DNA from: Halarchaeum rubridurum
Lineage (GTDB): Archaea > Halobacteriota > Halobacteria > Halobacteriales > Halobacteriaceae
Reading direction: 5' to 3'
Assembly (NCBI RefSeq): GCF_014647115.1
Contig: NZ_BMOO01000003.1
Location: 62,001-126,000 of the forward strand
DNA: 64,000 bases
Positions 56,473-64,000 of the stretch are shown here, one piece after another; positions within the stretch are counted from its first letter, which is position 1; each line of letters opens with the position of its first letter. The notes below the pieces were generated by a model. The model searched no databases. It saw only the letters and a list, made by a program, of their open reading frames with translations, and was not told the DNA's origin. A program made the position numbers and the translations under genes.

Positions 56473-57132
56473 TCAGCAGTCGTAGCGCAACAGCACGCCG
56501 TCGTCGATCCGCTCGACGCCGACGAGGTCGAGGTCCGGGTAGTCCGCGACGAACCCCTCGCCGTCGGCGAGCGTCGGCGCGTCCCGGCCGCCGATGAGTG
56601 TGCTCCCGACGTAGACGCTGAGCTCGTCGACGAGGCTCGCCTCGAACAGCGAGAAGATGAGCTCGCCGCCGCCCTCGACCATCACGTCGACGAGGCCGCG
56701 CGCCGCCAGCTCGTCGACGGCCGCGGGGAGGTCGACGCGCTCCGCGCCCGCGCTCACGACCGTCGCACCCGCGTCCTCGATGGCGGCGACGCGCTCCGCG
56801 GGGGCGCTCGACGCGACGAGCACGACCGTCGGGGCCGACCCGTCGAGGACGCGGGCGTCCGGGGGCGTCCGGGCGGTCGAGTCCGCGACGACCCGGGTCG
56901 GCTGCGGGGGCGCGCCGCGCTCCTCGCGCTCCGCGACGAGCTCCGCGTCGTCGACCGTGAGCGAGGGGTCGTCGGCGAGCACGGTGCCGACGCCGACCAT
57001 CACGGCGTCGTTCGCGGCTCGAACGCGCTCGACGCGCGCGAAGTCCGCGGGGCCGCTGATCGCCAGTTGCTCGCGTCGCCGCGAGGCGAGTTTGCCGTCG
57101 ACGCTCGTCGCGGCGTTGACGTGGACGACCAC
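56473..57132 (-). CDS. arfC: Archaeal riboflavin pathway pyrimidine reductase
   Basis: A 219-residue RibD-C fold protein starting at the GTG at 57132. MVVHVNAATSVDGKLA and ARVERVRAANDAVMVGVGTVLADDPSLTV contain the NADPH and substrate contacts of the 2,5-diamino-6-ribosylamino-pyrimidinone reductases. It reduces the ribosyl chain in archaeal riboflavin synthesis. It follows the MBL gene by 1 bp. Confidence 0.88.
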   Translation of the reverse strand: MVVHVNAATSVDGKLASRRREQLAISGPADFARVERVRAANDAVMVGVGTVLADDPSLTVDDAELVAEREERGAPPQPTRVVADSTARTPPDARVLDGSAPTVVLVASSAPAERVAAIEDAGATVVSAGAERVDLPAAVDELAARGLVDVMVEGGGELIFSLFEASLVDELSVYVGSTLIGGRDAPTLADGEGFVADYPDLDLVGVERIDDGVLLRYDC

Positions 57133-57133
57133 C

Positions 57134-57802
57134 CTACTCGGCCAGCGCCGCGACGTCCTCCGGGCCGGCCTCCGCGTGCCCCCCGTGGAAGCAGAGGACG
57201 TCCGTGAACGCGAGGTCCGCGAGCGTATCGAGGGAGTCGAGGGCGCGCTCCATATCTGGCGTGAAGCGCTCGTTCGGCCCGAGGAGCTCGCCGTCCTCCG
57301 CGACGGAGGCGTCCGCGGCGAGCAGGACGCCGGCGTCCGGCAGGTAACAGGAGATGTGCCCGGGCGTGTGTCCGGGCGTGGCGACGACCTGGAGGGGGCC
57401 GGCGGCCGTCCGTATCTCGACGCCGTCGACGACCTGCACGTCGACCGGGACGGGGTCGTAGCGGTCGCTCGGGTCGCCCTTTATGGGGTCCGCGGCGCCC
57501 TCGATGGCGGGCGCGTCGTCGCGGTGCGCGAAGACGGGAGCGTCGGCGCGCTCGGCGACCTCGACCGCACCGCCCGCGTGGTCGCCGTCCTGGTGAGTGA
57601 GCAGGAGATACTCGACGTCGTCGTAGTCGAAGCCCTCCTCTGCGAGTGCGTCCTCGAGGAGGTCGACGGTGTCGGGGAAGCCCGCGTCGAGGAGGACGAG
57701 ACCGCCGTCGGGCGTCTCGACGCCCGCGGGGTTGATGGTGAGCGTGCGATTCGGATACGAGACGGTGACGGGGAAACTGTAGACGCCGGGCGCGAGTTCC
57801 AT
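57134..57802 (-). CDS. MBL-fold metallohydrolase
   Basis: A 222-residue MBL protein. The metal motif is [13 protein letters not shown] (residues about 67-79), followed by [13 protein letters not shown] (His near 138), a bridging Asp in LLAADASV, and a terminal His in FHGGH. The class resembles glyoxalase II-like hydrolases, but the substrate cannot be read. It precedes arfC by 1 bp on the same strand. Confidence 0.9.
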   Translation of the reverse strand: MELAPGVYSFPVTVSYPNRTLTINPAGVETPDGGLVLLDAGFPDTVDLLEDALAEEGFDYDDVEYLLLTHQDGDHAGGAVEVAERADAPVFAHRDDAPAIEGAADPIKGDPSDRYDPVPVDVQVVDGVEIRTAAGPLQVVATPGHTPGHISCYLPDAGVLLAADASVAEDGELLGPNERFTPDMERALDSLDTLADLAFTDVLCFHGGHAEAGPEDVAALAE

Positions 57803-57866
57803 ACGAGTCGGTGGCCGCGGCGCGCGGAAAACAGTTGAGGTGGCGGCGGTCGAGACGGGAACGTGC

Positions 57867-57874
57867 GTTTTATA
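57867..57874 (+). promoter_or_regulatory. TATA box of the L21e operon
   Basis: GTTTTATAACC, the nearest thing to a consensus TATA in the window, centred about 36 bp before the L21e ATG; transcripts would have a leader near 10 nt. Confidence 0.7.
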
Positions 57875-57906
57875 ACCGCGACGCCAGTACGAGTCGGCAT
57901 ACGACT

Positions 57907-58197
57907 ATGCCGAGCTCCAACGGTCCTCTCAACAGCACGCGGAACAAGCTCGCCAACAAGCCCCGAGAGCGCGGTACCTCCCCGCCCCAGCGCGCCGTCG
58001 CCGAGTTCGACGAGGGACAGAAGGTCCACCTGAAGATCGACCCCTCGGTGAACGAGGGTCGCTTCCACCCGCGCTTCTCCGGTCACACCGGGACCGTCGT
58101 TGGCAAACAGGGCCGCGCGTTCAAGGTCCAGATCACCGACGGCGGCAAGGAGAAGACGATCATCGCCAAGCCCGCGCACCTCCGCGCGCAGGAGTAA
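57907..58197 (+). CDS. Ribosomal protein L21e
   Basis: A 96-residue protein, [31 protein letters not shown], an archaeal L21e with the [29 protein letters not shown]-like core. It is in the large subunit. It starts the string L21e-rpb4-DUF655-ksgA, the standard haloarchaeal order, with rpb4 beginning 2 bp after its stop. Confidence 0.97.
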   Translation: MPSSNGPLNSTRNKLANKPRERGTSPPQRAVAEFDEGQKVHLKIDPSVNEGRFHPRFSGHTGTVVGKQGRAFKVQITDGGKEKTIIAKPAHLRAQE

Positions 58198-58199
58198 GC

Positions 58200-58559
58200 G
58201 TGACCATCTTCAAGGAGACCGTCGACGAGGAGTTCCTCACCGTCTCGGAGGCGCGTGAGCTCCTCGCCGACGTCGAGGCCGAGCGCGCCGCCGACGAGGA
58301 GCGCGAACTGCGCTACGAGCTCGCGCGCGCCGTCGAACACGTCAACCGGTTCGCCGTCCTCGAAGGCGAGGAGTCCCGCGAGCTCGTCGAGGAGCTCCTC
58401 GAACTGGAGGGCATCGAGGAGACCGCGACCGCCGTGAAGATAGCGGACCTCCTCCCGCGCAACCGCGACGAGCTCCGTGCCGTCTTCGCCCAGGAGCGCT
58501 ACGCGCTCTCCGGCGACGAACTCGACGACGTGCTGGACGTCGTCGTCAAATACGCCTGA
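58200..58559 (+). CDS. rpoF: DNA-directed RNA polymerase subunit F (Rpb4)
   Basis: A 119-residue protein from the GTG at 58200. The all-helical Rpb4 fold is recognisable: FLTVSEARELLADVEAER, LRYELARAVEHVNRFAVL and the HRDC-like LLPRNRDELRAVFAQERYALSGDELDDVLDVVVKY. With Rpb7 it forms the polymerase stalk. Two bases separate it from L21e. Confidence 0.93.
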   Translation: MTIFKETVDEEFLTVSEARELLADVEAERAADEERELRYELARAVEHVNRFAVLEGEESRELVEELLELEGIEETATAVKIADLLPRNRDELRAVFAQERYALSGDELDDVLDVVVKYA

Positions 58560-58592
58560 CGGCGCGGCGACCCGCGTTCCGTCGGCCGACCC

Positions 58593-58598
58593 TTTAAG
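58593..58598 (+). promoter_or_regulatory. TATA-like box before the DUF655 gene
   Basis: TTTAAG about 27 bp before the ATG at 58623, suggesting a promoter inside the cluster in addition to read-through from L21e-rpoF. Confidence 0.5.
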
Positions 58599-58622
58599 AC
58601 GCCCCTCGTCCTACTGCTGCGC

Positions 58623-59204
58623 ATGAGCGACGATTCAGCCGACGGCACCGAGACGGAGGCCGTCGTCCTCGACGTGCTCCGGCACGGCCGTTCGGGCGAC
58701 GACCGCGCGGCGTTCCGGCGCGAACAGGTCGGACTCGCCGTCGGAACCGAGGACTTCGCGCTCTACGAGTTCCTGATGGCCGACGACTCGGACGTCTCCA
58801 TCGGCGACCGGGTGCGCCTCGCCCCCGACCCCGAGGCAGACATCAGCCGGGTGAACGCGGTCGACTACGACGACCTCTCCCCGGGCGCCCAATCCGAACT
58901 GGAGTACGTCGTCGAGGAGCTGATCGAGGCCGACCCGGAGCCCTTCCTCGACTTCTACAACGAGGCCGGCGCGGTCTCGCTGCGCCTCCACCAGCTCAAC
59001 CTCCTCCCCGGAATCGGCGACACCCTCCGCGACAAGATTCTCGACGAACGCAAGCGCGGGCCCTTCGAGAGCTTCGAGGACCTCGCCGAGCGCGTCGACG
59101 GGCTCCACGACCCGAAGGAGATCGTCGTCGAGCGCGTCCTCCAGGAACTCGAGGGCGAGGACGTGAAGTACCACGCGTTCACGCCGAGCGGTCGCGGAGA
59201 GTAG
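58623..59204 (+). CDS. DUF655 OB/helix-hairpin-helix protein
   Basis: A 193-residue protein. An OB-like N-terminus (residues 10-80: VVLDVLRHGRSGDDRAAFRR...VGDRVRL-type) is followed by a helix-hairpin-helix pair (LLPGIGDTLRDKILDERKRGPFESFEDLAERVDGL). DUF655 proteins sit beside ksgA in most Euryarchaeota and probably bind RNA or DNA during ribosome assembly. The role is not known. Confidence 0.88.
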   Translation: MSDDSADGTETEAVVLDVLRHGRSGDDRAAFRREQVGLAVGTEDFALYEFLMADDSDVSIGDRVRLAPDPEADISRVNAVDYDDLSPGAQSELEYVVEELIEADPEPFLDFYNEAGAVSLRLHQLNLLPGIGDTLRDKILDERKRGPFESFEDLAERVDGLHDPKEIVVERVLQELEGEDVKYHAFTPSGRGE

Positions 59205-59236
59205 GGTTTACACGACCCGGGCGTCTATCCCCGCCA

Positions 59237-60070
59237 ATGACCGAGCGACGGGACCCCGACGCGCTCATTCGGCGCGCGGGCCGCGGGAACCCGGATTTCG
59301 ACCAGCACTTCCTCGTCGACGACCGCGTCCTCGACCGTATCCCGACGTACGCGGAGTCGTTCGACCGCTCGCACGTCCTGGAGATCGGCCCCGGGCCCGG
59401 CGCGCTCACCGAGCGCCTCCTCGACGTCGCGGACCGCGTGACGGCCGTCGAGCGCGACCCGGCCCTCGCCGCGCACCTCCGCGAGGAGTTCGCGGACGCC
59501 GTCGCCGACGGGACGCTCACCGTCGTCGAGGGGGACGCCCTCGACGTCGAGTTCCCCGACTACACCTGCTGTATCTCGAACCTCCCATACTCGGCGTCGA
59601 GCGAACTGGCCTTCCGCCTCCTCCCCGACGCGAAGCCGACCGTCCTGATGTTCCAGCGGGAGTTCGCCGAGCGGATGGCGGCGTCCGTCGACGACGACGC
59701 GTACGGTCGGCTGAGCGTGAGCGCCCAGCACTACGCGGACGTCGAGGTCGTCGAGGAGATTCCGAAGGAGGCCTTCGACCCCCAGCCCCGCGTCCGCTCG
59801 GCGGTCGTCCGGACGACGCCGCGCGACCCCGACTACGAGGTCGACGACGAGGCGTTCTTCCTCGACTTCGTGAAGGCGCTGTTCACGCAGCGACGCAAGA
59901 CGGTGCGGAACGCGATCCGGAACACCGCGCACATCTCGGGGCTCGACGACCCCGAGGCGGTCGTCGCGGCGGCCGACGAGGACCTCCTCCGGAAGCGCCC
60001 GGGGAACCTCGCGCCCGCGACGTTCGCCGAGCTGGCGGCGCTCGCCGCCGAACACGGTGACCCCGCCTGA
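59237..60070 (+). CDS. ksgA: 16S rRNA dimethyladenosine transferase KsgA
   Basis: A 277-residue class I methyltransferase. SAM motif VLEIGPGPGALTERLL, catalytic NLPYSASSELA, and the C-terminal helical domain TQRRKTVRNAIRNT are all intact. It dimethylates two adjacent adenines near the 3' end of 16S rRNA. It overlaps mscS by 1 bp. Confidence 0.97.
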   Translation: MTERRDPDALIRRAGRGNPDFDQHFLVDDRVLDRIPTYAESFDRSHVLEIGPGPGALTERLLDVADRVTAVERDPALAAHLREEFADAVADGTLTVVEGDALDVEFPDYTCCISNLPYSASSELAFRLLPDAKPTVLMFQREFAERMAASVDDDAYGRLSVSAQHYADVEVVEEIPKEAFDPQPRVRSAVVRTTPRDPDYEVDDEAFFLDFVKALFTQRRKTVRNAIRNTAHISGLDDPEAVVAAADEDLLRKRPGNLAPATFAELAALAAEHGDPA

Positions 60071-61362
60071 TGGCGCTCCCGCTCGTCGCCGGGGTGTCGC
60101 TCGCCGCGCACGCGGACCAGCTCGCGCTCTCCGTCGGCTCGCTCGTCGCGTTCGTCGCGCTCTGGTGGGCCATCGGCCGCGTCGGCGAGTCGCTGCGCGA
60201 CGAGTTCGACCTGCGCCTCATCGACCTCCTCCTCGGGCTGTTGTTGCTCTGTCTCGCCGTCACCGAGCTCGGGACGCTCATCTACGTCTGGGAACTCCAG
60301 TCGATGCTCGTCACCGTCATCGAGCGCTTCGGCGACCCGCTGACGCTCGGCGCGAAGGCGTTCGTCTCGCTCGCGGTCGTCGTGCTCGGCTACGTCGGGA
60401 CGGGTGTCGTGAAGCGCGCCGTCGAGAACGCGGCGAAGCGCCGCGACGGCGTGAGCGACCACGAGGCCGAGATCGCCTTCCGGATCGCCCAGTTGGGCAT
60501 CTACCTCGCGGGGCTGCTCGCGCTTCTCGGGCTCTGGGAGATCGACCTCTCCGGGCTGCTCATCGGTGCGGGGTTCCTCGGTATCGTGCTCGGGATGGCC
60601 GCCAGACAGACCCTCGGTGCCGTCCTTGCGGGGTTCGTCCTGATGTTCGCGCGCCCCTTCGAGATCGGCGACTGGGTGCAGGTCGGGGACAACGAGGGAA
60701 TCGTCACCGAAATCAGCATCGTGAACACCCGCATCCAGACGTTCGACGGCGAATACGTGATGCTCCCGAACGACTACGTCGGCTCCGAGGAGGTCGTCAA
60801 TCGCTCGCGAAAGGGCCGCCTGCGTCTGCACGTCGCGGTCGGCGTCGACTACGACGCGGACGTCGAGCGCGCCGTCGAAATCGCGGAGGAGACGATGGGC
60901 GACCTCGAGGAGGTGCTCTCCGTCCCGCGCCCGCAGGCCGTCCTCACCGAGTTCGGCGACTCCGCCGTCACCATCGACCTCCGGTTCTGGATCGACAAGC
61001 CGAGCGCGCGCCGGAAGTGGCGCGCACACACCGCGGTCATCTCGGCCGTCCACGAGGCGTTCGCCGAGCACGGTGTCAAGATTCCCTACCCGCAGCGCGA
61101 GCTCTCCGCGCGCCCCGAGACGGACGGCTTCCGGGTGCGCGACGGTACTGACGAAGCGACCGCCGGGACGGAGAGCGACGACGCCGAGAGGCGAGCCGAC
61201 GACGACGGAGCGGAACGGGCCGACGGCGAGGCCGAGAGCGACGGAGACGGGAGTGATGAAGCCGACGCTGGAAGCGATGGAGCCGAGAGCGGCGGGGGCG
61301 AACCCGACGGAGGCGACGGAACCGACCCGAACGGCGACGCCGAGACGGGGGCCGAGCGATGA
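60070..61362 (+). CDS. MscS-family mechanosensitive channel
   Basis: A 430-residue protein with four or five membrane helices (about residues 20-40, 49-70, 85-110, 145-165, 165-190) and the MscS pore helix GAGFLGIVLGMAARQTLGAVLAGFVLMFARPFEIGDWVQV. The soluble beta domain (to about 340) is followed by about 80 very acidic low-complexity residues. It releases osmolytes under hypo-osmotic shock. It overlaps ksgA and hemK by 1-4 bp. Confidence 0.92.
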   Translation: MALPLVAGVSLAAHADQLALSVGSLVAFVALWWAIGRVGESLRDEFDLRLIDLLLGLLLLCLAVTELGTLIYVWELQSMLVTVIERFGDPLTLGAKAFVSLAVVVLGYVGTGVVKRAVENAAKRRDGVSDHEAEIAFRIAQLGIYLAGLLALLGLWEIDLSGLLIGAGFLGIVLGMAARQTLGAVLAGFVLMFARPFEIGDWVQVGDNEGIVTEISIVNTRIQTFDGEYVMLPNDYVGSEEVVNRSRKGRLRLHVAVGVDYDADVERAVEIAEETMGDLEEVLSVPRPQAVLTEFGDSAVTIDLRFWIDKPSARRKWRAHTAVISAVHEAFAEHGVKIPYPQRELSARPETDGFRVRDGTDEATAGTESDDAERRADDDGAERADGEAESDGDGSDEADAGSDGAESGGGEPDGGDGTDPNGDAETGAER

Positions 61363-61946
61363 CGGGCACCGGTGAGGACCTCGCGTCGCGCCGCGGCGTC
61401 GAGACGGACGTCTACGACCCCGCGGAGGACTCCCGCCTGCTCGCCGACGTCGCGTGCGACGAAGTGAGCGCGGACGACCTGGTACTCGACGTCGGGACGG
61501 GTTCGGGATACGTCGCGGCGACCGTCGCGGACGGGACCGACGCGCGCGTCCTCGGCGCGGACCTGAACCCGCACGCGTGTCGGCGCGCCCGCGACGCCGG
61601 CGTCGAGGCGGTGCGCGCGGACCTCGTCGCGCCCTTCTGCGACGGCGCGTTCGACGTCGTGACGTTCAACCCGCCCTATCTCCCGGCGGACGCCGCGGCG
61701 GCGCGCGACGACTGGATGGAGGTGGCGCTCACGGGCGGCGAGACGGGCCGCGAGGTCGTGGAGGCGTTCCTCGACGACGTCGCGCGCGTCCTCGCGCCGG
61801 ACGGCTCCGTCCTCCTGCTCGTGAGCACGCTCACCGGCGTCGAGGAGGTGACGGCGTACGCGGGCGAACGCGGTTTCTCCGCGGCCGCGCTCGCCGACCA
61901 CTCCTTCCCCTTCGAGACGCTCACCGTCCTCAAGCTCGTCCGGTAG
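61359..61946 (+). CDS. HemK/Mtq2-like methyltransferase
   Basis: A 195-residue protein. The SAM motif is LVLDVGTGSGYVAATV and the catalytic NPPY (residue ~105) is present in DVVTFNPPYLP. The small size without the PrmC N-terminal domain points to the eukaryotic/archaeal Mtq2 type that methylates the Gln of the aRF1 GGQ loop. It starts within the mscS stop (ATGA). Confidence 0.88.
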   Translation: MTGTGEDLASRRGVETDVYDPAEDSRLLADVACDEVSADDLVLDVGTGSGYVAATVADGTDARVLGADLNPHACRRARDAGVEAVRADLVAPFCDGAFDVVTFNPPYLPADAAAARDDWMEVALTGGETGREVVEAFLDDVARVLAPDGSVLLLVSTLTGVEEVTAYAGERGFSAAALADHSFPFETLTVLKLVR

Positions 61947-62045
61947 CCCACGCGCGCTCGGCCGCTCCTCCCCGGTCCTCGCTCGTTCGCCCTTCCTCCG
62001 CGCTCGTCCGGTAGGTGTTTGTCCGGGCGCGCCCCACCTCGGCGT

Positions 62046-62417
62046 ATGAGCGATGCGTCGGTGGACTCGCGCTGGTGGTTGCTCGTCCTGGCGATGCCCG
62101 TCGTGACGCTCGCCGAGGCCTGCCTCGCCTTCCTCCTCGTCGGCTTCGTCTCGGCCTCGACGGGCGCGAACGGGTTCGTGGCGCTGCTCGTCCCCGCCGC
62201 GCCCTTCCTCGCCATCGCGCTTCTCGTGCGCGCCCTCCTCCCCCTCGCGCTCTACAAGGACGCGACGGCGGTTCGCGACGCCGACGTCGCGTGGGAGCCC
62301 GACCCGGCGAACTGGGGGTTCCTCGGGCTCGGCCTGATATTCGTCCCCGTCCTCGACTCCCTGCTCGCCGTCGTCTACCTGACGCTGCGCTCGCGCGCCC
62401 TCGACGACCAGGGCTGA
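62046..62417 (+). CDS. Small membrane protein, unknown (123 aa)
   Basis: A 123-residue protein from the ATG at 62046 with three hydrophobic segments (about residues 12-35, 41-65, 90-111) and an acidic end. No family recognised. It precedes metE-like genes by 63 bp, which hold the metE promoter. Confidence 0.6.
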   Translation: MSDASVDSRWWLLVLAMPVVTLAEACLAFLLVGFVSASTGANGFVALLVPAAPFLAIALLVRALLPLALYKDATAVRDADVAWEPDPANWGFLGLGLIFVPVLDSLLAVVYLTLRSRALDDQG

Positions 62418-62453
62418 TTACCGGCGTTCATCCGGCGGTAAAGAAAATATTAA

Positions 62454-62460
62454 CCGCGAC
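62454..62460 (+). promoter_or_regulatory. TATA box of the methionine synthase genes
   Basis: AAATATT within AAAGAAAATATTAACC, about 24 bp before the ATG at 62481, the AT-richest spot of the region and consistent with leaderless transcription. Confidence 0.6.
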
Positions 62461-62480
62461 GATACCGTAGCGCCGCGTCG

Positions 62481-63482
62481 ATGGAACACGCCGCGACGAC
62501 GGCCGGGCTCTACCCGCTGCCGGACGCCCAGCGCGAGCGTCTCGCCGACCTCAAGGGCCGCGGGAAGGGCGGCCTCGTCGACGGGGACGAGTCCGCCGAC
62601 GTGACCGCGGCCTACGACGCCGCCCGCGAGCGCCTCGTCGCCGTCCAGCGCGAGGCCGGCCTCGACCGCGTCGTCGAGGGCCAGGCCCGCTGGGACGACA
62701 TGCTCGCCCACCCGCTCTGCGTCCACGAGAACGTCCGCACGGGCGACGTCGTACGCTACTACGACAACAACAACTTCTACCGCGAACCCGTCGTCACCGG
62801 CCCGCTCACCGAGGACGGCGACCTCGCCGCCGACCTCTCGGCGGCCGCCCGCCTCACCGACCCCCTCCAGGCGGTCGTCCCCGGCCCCTACACGCTGTGC
62901 GACCTCGCGCGCGACGACCACTACGGCTCGTTCGAGTCCTTCCTCGACGGCGTCGCCGACTTCCTCGCGGGCGAGGTCGCCGCCTTCCCCGACGCCGTCG
63001 AGACCGTCTTCGTCCTCGACCCGAGCCTCGTCACGGACCCGCCGGACGACGACGTCCACGAGCGCGTCCGGGACGCCGTCGACGCCGTGAACGACGCCGT
63101 CGACGCCGACGTCGTCCTCCACACCTACTGGGGCGCGCTCGGCGAGCGACTCCACGCCTACCTCCTCGACACGGGTGTCGACGCGCTCGGCTACGACCTC
63201 GTGAACGCCCACGAGGAGTGCGTCTACCTCGTCCAGGAGTACGGCACCGCCGACTCGGTCGCCCTCGGCGTCGTCGACGGCCAGAACACACGCATCGAGA
63301 GCCCCGGGACCGTCGCCGACCGACTCTCGTGGTTCCGCGAGAACGTCCCCGTCAGCGACTTCGAGACCGTCTACGCGACCCCGAACACCGAACTCTTCTA
63401 CCTGCCCGTGAACGCCTTCGGGGACAAACTCGACGCGCTCGCCGCGGGCGTCGAGGCGGCGCGCGCGGAGGTGGCCGAATGA
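62481..63482 (+). CDS. MetE-like methionine synthase, first gene of a split pair
   Basis: A 333-residue protein with a (beta/alpha)8 barrel related to MetE. The conserved QARWDDMLAHPLC and PVVTGPLTEDG blocks, VVPGPYTLCDLARDDHY and an HTYWG motif are visible, although zinc ligands of the second half are not clear. Haloarchaea carry two consecutive genes of this family, thought to make methionine by methyl transfer to homocysteine. It overlaps the second gene by ATGA. Confidence 0.82.
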   Translation: MEHAATTAGLYPLPDAQRERLADLKGRGKGGLVDGDESADVTAAYDAARERLVAVQREAGLDRVVEGQARWDDMLAHPLCVHENVRTGDVVRYYDNNNFYREPVVTGPLTEDGDLAADLSAAARLTDPLQAVVPGPYTLCDLARDDHYGSFESFLDGVADFLAGEVAAFPDAVETVFVLDPSLVTDPPDDDVHERVRDAVDAVNDAVDADVVLHTYWGALGERLHAYLLDTGVDALGYDLVNAHEECVYLVQEYGTADSVALGVVDGQNTRIESPGTVADRLSWFRENVPVSDFETVYATPNTELFYLPVNAFGDKLDALAAGVEAARAEVAE

Positions 63483-64000
63483 GCGACGGCGTCGCCGGCC
63501 GCGAGCGCTTCCGGCCGGCCGACCACCCGCACGACCACTTCCTCCTCACGACGGTCGTCGGCTCCTACCCGAAGCCCGCGTGGCTGACGGACGTCCGCGA
63601 GCGCCACGAGGCGGACGGCGACGCCGTCGGCGACGACGAGTGGCAAGAGGCCATCGACGACGCGAGCCGGCTCATCACGGACGAACACGAGCGCGCGGGC
63701 CTCGACGCGGTCTGCGACGGCGAGATGCGCCGCGAGGAGATGGTCGAGTTCTTCGCCCGACGCATCGGCGGCTACGAGTTCAAGGGCCCCGTGAAGGTGT
63801 GGGGGCACAACTACTTCGACAAACCCAGCGTCGTCTCCGAGGTCACGTACGAGGAACCGTGGCTCCGCGAGGAGTACGAGTTCACCGCCGGCGTCGCCGA
63901 CCGGCCGGTCAAGGTGCCGATAACCGGCCCCTACACCCTCGCCACGTGGAGTTTCGACGAGGTCTACGACGACGACGCCGCGCTCACGTACGCCCTCGCG
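63479..64000 (+). CDS. metE: MetE-like methionine synthase, second gene (partial)
   Basis: Begins MSDGVAGRERFRP at the ATG at 63479, overlapping the first gene by 4 bp, and continues off the right edge after 174 residues. LLTTVVGSYPKPAWL is the standard MetE C-terminal-domain opening, and CDGEMRREEMVEFFARRIGGY and VPITGPYTLATWSF are family motifs. The zinc-binding His/Cys region lies beyond the window. Together the two genes form the methionine synthase. Confidence 0.9.
   Translation, partial: MSDGVAGRERFRPADHPHDHFLLTTVVGSYPKPAWLTDVRERHEADGDAVGDDEWQEAIDDASRLITDEHERAGLDAVCDGEMRREEMVEFFARRIGGYEFKGPVKVWGHNYFDKPSVVSEVTYEEPWLREEYEFTAGVADRPVKVPITGPYTLATWSFDEVYDDDAALTYALA

Noticed and set aside
1-64000. 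CRISPR arrays and rRNA genes.
   Set aside because: No regularly spaced direct repeats with unique spacers and no 16S/23S/5S signature sequences were seen. The direct repeats noted (29296, 47441, 13857) are short or non-periodic.

Overview
The window is haloarchaeal chromosome. Evidence: very GC-rich, strongly GC3-biased genes; acidic proteins; mostly leaderless genes with a TTTAWR-like box about 26 bp before the start codon; archaeal-type information genes (L21e, Rpb4, RPA with its partner RpaP, Lhr, two-domain Cdc48, EF-1 beta); an archaeal GHMP-type shikimate kinase; HalX response regulators; and many tiny zinc-ribbon proteins known from Halobacteria. I cannot name the genus.

Positions 1-12795 are the right-hand part of an integrated head-tail virus (provirus), all on the minus strand, abutting the 3' end of tRNA-Thr(UGU) at 12796-12869. 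Reading leftwards it holds a giant primase-polymerase/helicase fusion, a small winged-helix regulator with a perfect 24-bp palindrome upstream, a tightly overlapped run of small genes (zinc proteins, membrane protein, SNase-like and HNH nucleases), and a packaging/head module (TerS-like, TerL, DUF1073 portal, MuF-like head protein, start of the next head gene). The integrase and left attachment site lie outside the window.

Positions 12796-24290 are core chromosome: GNAT acetyltransferase, response regulators, a tRNA-Ser(UGA) whose 3' end is duplicated beside it, uracil-DNA glycosylase, and the aromatic pathway genes aroC, aroA and tyrA (aroK and aroQ follow at 41.4-42.5 kb). A receiver-PAS-kinase protein here has lost its phosphoacceptor Asp, its phosphoacceptor His and the ATPase domain. 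Positions 24291-26394 look like a small accessory island: two winged-helix proteins flank a TumE/DUF6516-like protein, a possible toxin-antitoxin-type locus.

Positions 26443-41268 hold surE, an arsenic operon (arsR-acr3-micro-ORF-arsC, with two inverted repeats before arsR), an Lrp/AsnC regulator followed by a dabB-dabA inorganic-carbon uptake operon with repeated CGAACA sites between them, an AddA/AddB-like helicase-nuclease pair, and a Tat-exported lipoprotein with a MopE-like metal-binding motif.

Positions 41417-64000 are mostly housekeeping: aroQ-aroK, Cdc48-type ATPase, HAD hydrolase, a sensor kinase, lhr with a strong downstream terminator, the rpa1-rpaP-rpe replication-protein-A operon, EF-1 beta with a zinc micro-protein, arfC, and the conserved string L21e-rpb4-DUF655-ksgA-mscS-hemK ending in a two-gene methionine synthase that runs off the right edge.
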